Assembly (NCBI GenBank): GCA_964652565.1
Contig: CAZZEC010000188.1
Span: 1 to 9,885, forward strand
Reading direction: 5' to 3'
From: JBCCTX01 sp964652565
GTDB taxonomy: Bacteria > Bacteroidota > Bacteroidia > J057
DNA: 9,885 nucleotides
The stretch's first letter is position 1, and each line of letters starts with the position of its first letter. Positions 4,020-9,885 of this stretch are shown one piece after another. The notes under the pieces were generated by a model. The model searched no databases. It saw only the letters and a program-made list of their open reading frames with translations, and had not been told where the DNA came from. Both the position numbers and the translations under genes were made by a program.

Positions 4020-6119
4020 CTATTTTGGATGGTAAATCCGCTCTGCATTTTTCATGATCTCTTCTTTGTCTAAGGTCATTTTTTTTGTTCCCTGATTTGA
4101 ATAGAGTTCCATTTGATCTGTAAAATGCGGACTATCGGGTTTACTAGAATTACCAAAGGGGACAATCGTTTCAAATTCAACTACCCCTTCTGTATCATAT
4201 TGGACAAACATCATGAAGTTGTCTCCACCCTTTGCATAAAATTTGCCATTTTCTTCATTGATATCTCCCCATCTGGCGGCGAGCTTATTCCAAAATCCAT
4301 AAATAGGCAATTCCTTATCTCCTCTTTTAAACCTTGAAAATTCCCTAAATGGAACATCCAGCTTTCCAAAGTATTTCCTTAAGTGGTAGTATGTAAAAGA
4401 AAGGGCTTGTTCTATATATTCATCTGGGATATTTCCCGCTTCCTTTTCCAGATTTATATCCTGAGAAAAGAGGCTTTCAAAAAGTAGATAGGCAATCGTA
4501 GGTGCGACTTGGTCGAGTGAGACCTCCATATTCCAGTCTTTCAATGGAGCAAGTAACTCTTCGTAAGTATCACTGTCATAGTTTTGAAATTGACGTATAA
4601 TAGGTGTCGCGTAATGATCCTGGGGGAAGGTAGCATCGTATTTGATCTGTTTCAGCCGGGACATAGAAATCGTATCGCCTTCCCTATATAATTCTCTAAA
4701 TCTAAGACTGCGAGGAAGGTCGTCAATAATTCTATTGTAATTGACAAGGGGATCATAATCATCCTGGTCTAGCCATCGAGTTTTGCAGGTACATTTAAAG
4801 GGACTATGATTCACATTGTAGACGTAACCACAGGTAGGGTTTTGAATTTGAGGGCGCTCTTTTAAGGGAATATAGCTTGTCCAGAGTGTTTCAGAACTAT
4901 TCCCTGGTACTACCTTATCCCAATTGTAACCTTCCGCTCGTTGGGGAAATAATCCATTAAAGATATAGAATATATTATCATCCTTATCCGCATAGGTAAT
5001 ATTGAAATATGGGAGCCCTTCCCATTCCAAGGCCTGCTTGAATTCTTCAAAGTGTGAGGCTCTGTTCATTCTGTACCACTGTTCAGGAGCGCGAATGTTA
5101 AAGAGTGTAGCCATACGCATGGCTAAGTAATTTCCATCGGGACTTTGCAAGGTTGGACCATATTTGCTCCAATAAGCAGTGCGTTTGACTGTAAGTGGAA
5201 ATGGTAGCCATTTTAATTTGACAGATAACTTAATTTCATGCACATCCAGGGGAATCCATTCTCCATCAAATTCATAAAGATTAGGTTGGGTAGGATGCAT
5301 CTTGAGAAGAAATACATCTGTGTGGTCGTAATAATTATTGGTATGGGACCAGCCTAAATGAGGATTTGTCCCAATTTGAGGCGATACTGAACCTGGAAAC
5401 ATCGCACCGTGAAAGTTTAACCCTTCCTCACTCGATACATGGACCTCATAAAATGCTTCGGGGCCACTAATCTCAACGTGGGGGTTACCTATAAGGTAGG
5501 TCCGACCATCAGTAGTCATGTTGCGGCTGAATGCAAATGCATTAGATCCTTTTTGGCTGAAGGTTACTTCATTTGCAGCTTTATCATATCCTCTTCCACT
5601 AAGTATTCCAGAGACCGTATTCCCGAGTCCCATAAATTCTGCAATTTTTGAAGGATAACTTAACAGTATATCTTTAGGCGTAACAGGAAATAGCTTTTTG
5701 TGTAACACTTCTTTACGATGTGCTTGAGAATAGGCATTGATACCTTGACAATATCCTTCGAGATAATCCATAAACACTGGGGATACCTCCTGATCAGTGA
5801 TGGTTTCAAATCGTTCATAAAACCTTAGCATCTTGGAAAAAAAATCTGCCGGTGCACCATCTTTCCCATATACTTTCCCCAACATTCCTCGGGTAAAAAG
5901 GAGCGTCTGTTGTATCGTTTCAAAATTATCTTCTGCTTGTGCCCATGCTAATCCATATGCGACTTCAGGGTCTGTAGGAGCATAAATATGTGCTATTCCC
6001 CAACGATCACGTGCAATTGTAACGTTTTCGGGGTTTACAGTAAGATCAGATTCGACATGTTGTCCCAGGAAATGATTGGATAAAAATAAGAAAAGGAATG
6101 AAAACAGAGTATAACGCAT
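4020..6119 (-). CDS. Penicillin acylase family (Ntn) hydrolase, periplasmic acylase
   Basis: This is a 699-residue secreted N-terminal-nucleophile amidohydrolase, near the length of PvdQ-type acylases. A signal peptide covers about residues 1-20 (FSFLFLFLSNHFLG). The alpha chain follows, with the conserved D38-R-W-G-I-A-H-I start and the A-Y-G-L-A-W-A-Q-A-E-D box at 54-64. The precursor should cleave itself between G191 and S192, making S192 the N-terminal nucleophile of the beta chain (GSNAFAFS). Counting S192 as beta-1, H214 (GNPH) is beta-23 and N437 (NVNHSPF) is beta-246; these match the conserved His and the oxyanion-hole Asn of the family. The reaction is hydrolysis of an amide between an acyl chain and an amine. 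Candidate substrates include beta-lactams, N-acyl-homoserine lactones and acylated peptides; sequence alone does not decide. Oddities are three cysteines close to the oxyanion Asn (C430, C443, C445). It is monocistronic or joined to the following barrel gene. Confidence 0.9.
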   Translation of the reverse strand: MRYTLFSFLFLFLSNHFLGQHVESDLTVNPENVTIARDRWGIAHIYAPTDPEVAYGLAWAQAEDNFETIQQTLLFTRGMLGKVYGKDGAPADFFSKMLRFYERFETITDQEVSPVFMDYLEGYCQGINAYSQAHRKEVLHKKLFPVTPKDILLSYPSKIAEFMGLGNTVSGILSGRGYDKAANEVTFSQKGSNAFAFSRNMTTDGRTYLIGNPHVEISGPEAFYEVHVSSEEGLNFHGAMFPGSVSPQIGTNPHLGWSHTNNYYDHTDVFLLKMHPTQPNLYEFDGEWIPLDVHEIKLSVKLKWLPFPLTVKRTAYWSKYGPTLQSPDGNYLAMRMATLFNIRAPEQWYRMNRASHFEEFKQALEWEGLPYFNITYADKDDNIFYIFNGLFPQRAEGYNWDKVVPGNSSETLWTSYIPLKERPQIQNPTCGYVYNVNHSPFKCTCKTRWLDQDDYDPLVNYNRIIDDLPRSLRFRELYREGDTISMSRLKQIKYDATFPQDHYATPIIRQFQNYDSDTYEELLAPLKDWNMEVSLDQVAPTIAYLLFESLFSQDINLEKEAGNIPDEYIEQALSFTYYHLRKYFGKLDVPFREFSRFKRGDKELPIYGFWNKLAARWGDINEENGKFYAKGGDNFMMFVQYDTEGVVEFETIVPFGNSSKPDSPHFTDQMELYSNQGTKKMTLDKEEIMKNAERIYHPK

Positions 6120-6195
6120 AGTTTGATAGCTGTAATGAATTCATAACATGTAAGGAATTCGATTTATATCTATCTAATATGCAAACACCTCTTTA

Positions 6196-6236
6196 AAATA
6201 AAAAACCGAAATTACAGGTAATACCCGTAATTTCGG
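6196..6236 (-). terminator. Terminator of the coiled-coil gene
   Basis: On the minus strand CCGAAATTAC (6236-6227) pairs perfectly with GTAATTTCGG (6215-6206), and the loop contains a further GGT/ACC pairing. It is followed by TTTTTTATTT. It lies about 25 bp past the coiled-coil stop codon and separates that gene from the acylase gene. Confidence 0.85.
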
Positions 6237-6261
6237 AGAAAATTTGTCACCCTACTATGTG

Positions 6262-6963
6262 TTAGGAAGTATAGTTTTTCAATGCCTTTTTCGCTTGATC
6301 TACTGTATTTTCCACTTTTTTCTCTACATCATCCCATGCTTCTTTAGTTGCATTTTTAAGTTGAGTGATTTGCTCATTTACCTTTTGACGAGATTCAGTA
6401 AGATCTTTCTTCTGTGATTCAATAGTTCCTTTCACTTCCTCTGTAGCTTCTCCCATCTTTCCCTCCAATACTTTTATTTGCTGATCTATTTTTTCAACGG
6501 TAGTTTGAGCTTCTTTTTGATATGCATCTCTAACATCTTCCCAGTTATCTTTGGAAATGCTAAATGTAGATCGAAGGCGTTCCCATGTAGTTTTTCCTGC
6601 ATCAGCAGCACGATCAGCAAACGTAGATACACGTTGGGATGCCGTTTCAAGCACTTGTTCCGCAGCTTTTGATGCCCACCATCTTTGCTTTTCCTCAACA
6701 TCTTCCAACAACTTTTCAAATTGTTCTAAATCTCCATCAGAGCCAGATTCGGAAATCTTCTTTAAATCATCTGACAACTGACTTCTCTGCTTCACTATAT
6801 CTTCTATCTGATTGTCAATCTCCTCAAGGTGCTCTATCAAGGAGTTCCTTTTCTGAACCAACTTTGACTCAGATTGGTACAATTTTGACAATAAATGTTT
6901 AGTTCGAGGTTCTAATTGATTTTGCATAGTATCAGGGTAGGTATTGGTTGTATTAGTATTCAT
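6262..6963 (-). CDS. Soluble coiled-coil protein of unknown function
   Basis: This 233-residue protein is almost entirely helical and highly charged, with no signal peptide, membrane segment or cysteine. Heptad-like stretches run through about residues 20-70 (KLVQKRNSLIEHLEEIDNQI), 78-110, and 140-230. The C-terminal part carries lysine- and glutamate-rich amphipathic repeats of the type ATKEAWDDVEKKVENTVDQA. Five tryptophans (W95, W96, W127, W141, W210) punctuate the helices, which is unusual for a plain coiled coil. The C-terminal repeats resemble the cyanobacterial sll1863-like stress-response coiled-coil proteins and LEA/apolipoprotein-like amphipathic helices; this is a loose resemblance by eye. 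It is a single-gene unit with its own terminator. The minus-strand TACATTTA about 45 bp upstream is a near match to TAnnTTTG. M13 is an alternative start. Confidence 0.75.
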   Translation of the reverse strand: MNTNTTNTYPDTMQNQLEPRTKHLLSKLYQSESKLVQKRNSLIEHLEEIDNQIEDIVKQRSQLSDDLKKISESGSDGDLEQFEKLLEDVEEKQRWWASKAAEQVLETASQRVSTFADRAADAGKTTWERLRSTFSISKDNWEDVRDAYQKEAQTTVEKIDQQIKVLEGKMGEATEEVKGTIESQKKDLTESRQKVNEQITQLKNATKEAWDDVEKKVENTVDQAKKALKNYTS

Positions 6964-7163
6964 AAAAAATTTACGGATTATAATTTACAAGAACATAAAT
7001 GTAAATAATTATTACATCCTCTAATAAAAAAACGGGATTTTTGGATATAATGTTTCGTTTTTTGTCTACTAGATACTAATCCTTCATGTAAGTGTAACTA
7101 TTTTGAATATTCATTTGATACACCAAACAGGATGGTGAACATATAACTGGTAGAATGACAAAA

Positions 7164-8498
7164 CTAGGTGTTATTCCCCATCAGTGTAGATTGTTGGCTA
7201 CTACTAAATGTAGACCTGATGAGTTGATAGAGTCGAATGAGAATCAGAAAGCCAATAATAAAAAATATGGCCAATGCGACAATAGAATTTCGCATGCTAC
7301 CAGTGAGATTATCCAGATAGCCAAACATAAATAACCCACACATGATGGCTAACTTTTCTGTAACATCATAGAAGCTGAAATAGGCAGTATTATTATGGGT
7401 TTTAGGAATCATTTTGGAATAGGTAGAGCGAGAAAGTGCCTGGATTCCGCCCATAACGAGGCCAATAGCCACTGCGGCGACATAAAACTCGATAGCATTG
7501 GTGATAAAATATGCGCTTATACTTATACCTATCCAGGTTAGGACTGCTAACATAAGACCTACAATATTTCCGTATTTCTTGGATAGATTGGCAAAAGCAT
7601 AAGCACCTATTGTCCCTACCAGTTGATTGATCAATACAATGATAATAAGTTCCTGCGTAGCAAGGTGGACCTCCTTTTCACCAAAAGATGCAGCCATGAA
7701 CATGACGGTTTGCAATCCCATGATGTAAAAAAAGAAGGCCCAAAGAAACACGCGAAGATTCCGTTCATGTTTCAAATGGTTCCAAACTTTTTTGAGTTCC
7801 ATATATCCATTCATCAGATAATGACCTTCAAATTTTTTGGTAAATATCTTTCTGGGCAGCCTTAGAAAAGGAATCTGAGCAAATGCAATCCACCATATAC
7901 CCGTAGTCAGGAAAGCAATACGAGGGGGGAGGGTAGGGTCCTGTATTCCCATAGCTTCTCTATTGAGAATAACGATAAGATTCATGATCAAGAGGGTACA
8001 TGCGCCAATATATCCGAGGGTATACCCTCGAGCACTCACTTTGTCTTGCATATCTTCGGTCGCAATTTCTGGTAAATAGGCATTGTAAAAAACGATACTA
8101 CCAGAATATCCAATGGTTGCAAACAGCAATCCCCCAAGTGCCAAATGTATATTTTCTCCCTTGAAAAAGAATAGCACGGAACAGGATATAGCACCCAAAT
8201 AGCAAAAGAACTTCATAAAAATTCTGGGGTTACCTGTATAATCAGAAATCCCAGATAAAAAGGGAGATATTAGCGCAATAATTCCAAATGCAATACCCAG
8301 CGTAACCGAATAAGCAGCTGTATTTTCTAATTGAAAGCCCAGGACAGTAACAATGCTGCTCTCTCCTACTCTGGTAACCTGATTGTAGTATGCTGGAAAT
8401 ACTGCTGATGTAATTACCAACATAAATACAGAGTTGGCCCAGTCATACATAGCCCAGCCATTGATTACTTTGCGGTCATTCTTAATAAGCTCTGCCAA
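7164..8498 (-). CDS. MFS transporter, UMF1 (Atg22-like) family
   Basis: This 444-residue inner-membrane protein has about twelve hydrophobic helices. The first helix opens with NGWAMYDWANSVFMLVITSAVFP, whose YDWANS signature identifies the UMF1/Atg22-like branch of the major facilitator superfamily. A polar loop around residues 195-235 separates the two six-helix halves, and G-x-x-x-A-L-S-R-S (GIQALSRSTYSKMIP) appears in the second half. In fungi Atg22 exports amino acids from the vacuole; bacterial members have no firm substrate. The start is a TTG (8496-8498) two codons after an in-frame stop (TGA at 8505-8507). The next ATG, at M17, would cut into the first helix and the YDWANS motif, so TTG is preferred. 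It follows the TonB gene after a 114-bp gap, with no clear terminator between. Confidence 0.88.
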   Translation of the reverse strand: MAELIKNDRKVINGWAMYDWANSVFMLVITSAVFPAYYNQVTRVGESSIVTVLGFQLENTAAYSVTLGIAFGIIALISPFLSGISDYTGNPRIFMKFFCYLGAISCSVLFFFKGENIHLALGGLLFATIGYSGSIVFYNAYLPEIATEDMQDKVSARGYTLGYIGACTLLIMNLIVILNREAMGIQDPTLPPRIAFLTTGIWWIAFAQIPFLRLPRKIFTKKFEGHYLMNGYMELKKVWNHLKHERNLRVFLWAFFFYIMGLQTVMFMAASFGEKEVHLATQELIIIVLINQLVGTIGAYAFANLSKKYGNIVGLMLAVLTWIGISISAYFITNAIEFYVAAVAIGLVMGGIQALSRSTYSKMIPKTHNNTAYFSFYDVTEKLAIMCGLFMFGYLDNLTGSMRNSIVALAIFFIIGFLILIRLYQLIRSTFSSSQQSTLMGNNT

Positions 8499-8612
8499 AA
8501 GGTATCAGATTAATTACAGCTAAATTCAATGTACTGAATAAAAATAATAAATTTTTATATGTAAGAAAACGAACGATGCTTAATACTTGCCTAAGTGGGA
8601 TAATAAACATCC

Positions 8613-9533
8613 CTAAAATAATTTAAAGATAATCCCAAGCTCTCGATATGCAGGAACGAGTTGGCCTTGTTTCCTTCCAGGCTGCCAGGGAGGCATATTC
8701 ATAATTAATTTGATAGCCTCGTTATCAAATTCTTGTCCCAAACTTTTGATGATAATGGGATTGCTTATTGATCCATCAACTTCCACGATAAACCTCACAA
8801 ATACTGTCCCTTCAATTTGCTGTTGAATAGCTTCTTCAGGATAAATGATGTTTTCACGTATGTACTGAGATAGCGCTACCCTTCCTCCTGGAAATAGCGG
8901 TAAGACATCTACTTGTGAAACTATCGTATCGATCTTTCTTCCCCTCTGTATACCATGTAAGGGGGATAAAATGGTATTGAGACTGTCTTCATTGATTGAA
9001 ATAGAGTCCAGTCCCATGAATTCATTCTTGGAAAAAATTTCGGGTAAAATTTGATCCATTTGAAGTTCATGTATAGACCGCTTCTCAGGTAAGTGATAGG
9101 TATCTGGAGAATGTATGGGAGCAGGTGTTTCACGCTCTAATGTTGAAGGATCAATATACGGTTCAAGTTGTGGTGTTTCTGGAAAGAGCGTATCACTACT
9201 GGGTGTATTATCAAATGGGTCTTCATCTTGTAAGGGTAAATAGCTGTTACCACTTGAGGTTTCATCAACCCTTTCCGAGTAGGTGATACTATCCTGAGCA
9301 TCATCAATGGTCAAGGTGCTGTTGCCTTGTTCTGATGAATGTATGCTGAGCTTATTTTGATCTTCAGTTTTGTGAGAAGATCTCTTAAAAGAGATAAAAA
9401 ATGTCAGCAACATACATAAAAAGACAAATGCAGAAATACTCCAAATCAGGAGGATACGTTTTCTTCTCTCAGCCTCATTTATTTGCAATAAATGATCATT
9501 GAGCCGAGAAAAGCTTCTTCTCGAATCATTCAT
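8613..9533 (-). CDS. TonB family energy transducer
   Basis: This is a 306-residue inner-membrane-anchored periplasmic protein. A cytoplasmic tail of about 26 residues (basic RRKR just before the membrane) precedes a single helix at 27-48. A long acidic, Ser/Pro/Thr-containing periplasmic linker spans about 50-205. The C-terminal TonB domain spans about 208-306, with the diagnostic strings PLFPGG, YPEEA, GTVFVRFIVEVDGSI and MPPWQPGR. Such proteins transmit proton-motive force to TonB-dependent receptors through contact with the TonB box. No exbB or exbD and no receptor gene is adjacent, so it is an orphan transducer that must use ExbB/D encoded elsewhere. The linker is less proline-lysine rich than in classical TonB. 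The helix lacks the usual single conserved His seen in E. coli TonB, which is common in Bacteroidota paralogues. It follows the partial gene at the window edge by 58 bp. Confidence 0.87.
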   Translation of the reverse strand: MNDSRRSFSRLNDHLLQINEAERRKRILLIWSISAFVFLCMLLTFFISFKRSSHKTEDQNKLSIHSSEQGNSTLTIDDAQDSITYSERVDETSSGNSYLPLQDEDPFDNTPSSDTLFPETPQLEPYIDPSTLERETPAPIHSPDTYHLPEKRSIHELQMDQILPEIFSKNEFMGLDSISINEDSLNTILSPLHGIQRGRKIDTIVSQVDVLPLFPGGRVALSQYIRENIIYPEEAIQQQIEGTVFVRFIVEVDGSISNPIIIKSLGQEFDNEAIKLIMNMPPWQPGRKQGQLVPAYRELGIIFKLF

Positions 9534-9548
9534 ACGATGTGCAGCATG

Positions 9549-9596
9549 TTTAAAAGAAGACGTATCCGCTTAGGAGGCTGGATAGACCTTCTTAAA
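9549..9596 (-). other. Intercistronic hairpin before the TonB gene
   Basis: On the minus strand, TTTAAGAAG (9596-9588) is complementary to CTTCTTTTAAA (9559-9549) with a 2-base bulge. Inside it TATCC (9584-9580) pairs with GGATA (9567-9563) across a 12-nt loop. The hairpin includes the stop codon of the upstream partial gene, fills most of the gap, and is followed by TTTTAAAC. It could be a weak terminator, an attenuator or an mRNA stabiliser; little room remains for a promoter between it and the TonB start at 9533. Confidence 0.4.
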
Positions 9597-9885
9597 TGTT
9601 AAACTTTTTTCTAAATTTTTGATAGAATTCATCCCCTAGCAAACGACTCCACATGTCGTGGACTTGTTTTTCCATTTCTTCTTTAGTGATGTCATGTGAA
9701 GTAAAGCCTACCAAACTAATGGTCATGTCTCGTTGTAACCCCCATTTTCTCTTGGATACAACCAGGATATTATTTTCGTTAATATCTGCATGAGAAATTT
9801 GAAGGTCGCTCACTTCCTTCATGACTTGTAATATCAATTTGAGTTCCCCACTACTCAAATCATTGATATTTCTTTTATTGTAAAT
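9592..9885 (-). CDS. C-terminal part of an unrecognised protein, cut by the window edge
   Basis: The frame is open to the right edge, so 97 residues of the C-terminus are visible and the true start lies outside the window. A TTG at 9858 is a possible but unlikely start, since the reading frame continues upstream without a stop (IYNKRNIND). The visible part is a soluble alpha/beta-looking sequence with no membrane segment and no cysteine. A predicted helix (GELKLILQVMKEV) is followed by strands around NNILVVSKRKW and MTISLVGF, a spacer, and a basic C-terminal helix region ending KFRKKFNI. I do not recognise a family. The TonB gene follows on the same strand after 58 bp, suggesting co-expression, but a hairpin in the gap may limit read-through. 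Confidence 0.65.
   Translation of the reverse strand: MYNKRNINDLSSGELKLILQVMKEVSDLQISHADINENNILVVSKRKWGLQRDMTISLVGFTSHDITKEEMEKQVHDMWSRLLGDEFYQKFRKKFNI

Noticed and set aside
4020..6119. Assigning the acylase as a quorum-quenching AHL acylase or as a beta-lactam resistance gene
   Set aside because: The catalytic residues are shared by the whole penicillin-acylase family, and nothing in the neighbourhood (no luxI/luxR-type or resistance genes) decides the substrate.
6242..6252. Second CRP-type operator near TTGTCACC
   Set aside because: Only one half-site matches the 980-995 operator; the other half is unrelated, and the location next to a stop codon and terminator is unlikely for an operator.
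6478..6902. Several overlapping ORFs on both strands inside the coiled-coil gene
   Set aside because: They are shadows of a low-complexity helical gene, with no homology-like features, start context or terminator of their own.
7027..7063. AAAAAACG / CGTTTTTT arms as a bidirectional terminator
   Set aside because: The stem is nearly all A-T with only one CG step and a 21-nt unpaired loop, so it is too weak to call as a terminator of the MFS gene.
8597..8613. GGGAT / ATCCC hairpin after the TonB gene
   Set aside because: The stem is only 5 bp and no T-tract follows on either strand.
699..9885. A multi-gene defence, mobile or biosynthetic system
   Set aside because: No transposase, integrase, nuclease, toxin, phage or synthase gene is present; the protein genes are separate envelope, transport and regulatory functions.

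Overview
The window looks like chromosomal DNA of a member of the Bacteroidota. The evidence is a PorT-type outer-membrane beta-barrel, a TonB energy transducer with the YPEEA-type C-terminal domain usual in this phylum, genes without clear Shine-Dalgarno sequences, two exact matches to the TAnnTTTG -7 promoter element of this phylum, and low-to-moderate GC. The lineage below phylum cannot be fixed from this sequence.

Layout. Positions 1-698 hold no protein gene. They contain two imperfect ~100-bp tandem repeat units plus the start of a third (1-220), then two stretches that look like compact plus-strand non-coding transcripts. Each of these is rich in stem-loops and ends in a strong intrinsic terminator (348-382 and 572-603). 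Leftward from there runs a cluster transcribed on the minus strand: an EamA/DMT exporter (1619-2533), a Crp/Fnr-type regulator overlapping it by 13 bp (1008-1631), and a small DUF2892 membrane protein (699-902). A near-perfect CRP-type operator (980-995) lies between the regulator gene and the DUF2892 gene, at about -41 from a plausible promoter. The regulator's recognition helix keeps the Arg-Glu-x3-Arg pattern that reads TGTGA, so the DUF2892 gene is probably its direct target. A single plus-strand gene, a hotdog-fold acyl-CoA thioesterase (2684-3139), is divergent from the exporter. It converges on a PorT-like outer-membrane protein (3154-3843, minus).

The rest is on the minus strand. It comprises a secreted penicillin-acylase-family Ntn hydrolase (4020-6119), a soluble coiled-coil protein with its own terminator (6262-6963), a UMF1/Atg22-like MFS transporter with a TTG start (7164-8498), a TonB-family protein (8613-9533), and the 3' part of an unrecognised gene running off the right edge (9592-9885).

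The protein genes are mostly unlinked housekeeping or envelope functions; I see no coherent multi-gene machine such as a defence, secretion or biosynthetic cluster. The most unusual material is the non-coding block at 1-603, together with the regulator-operator-DUF2892 circuit.
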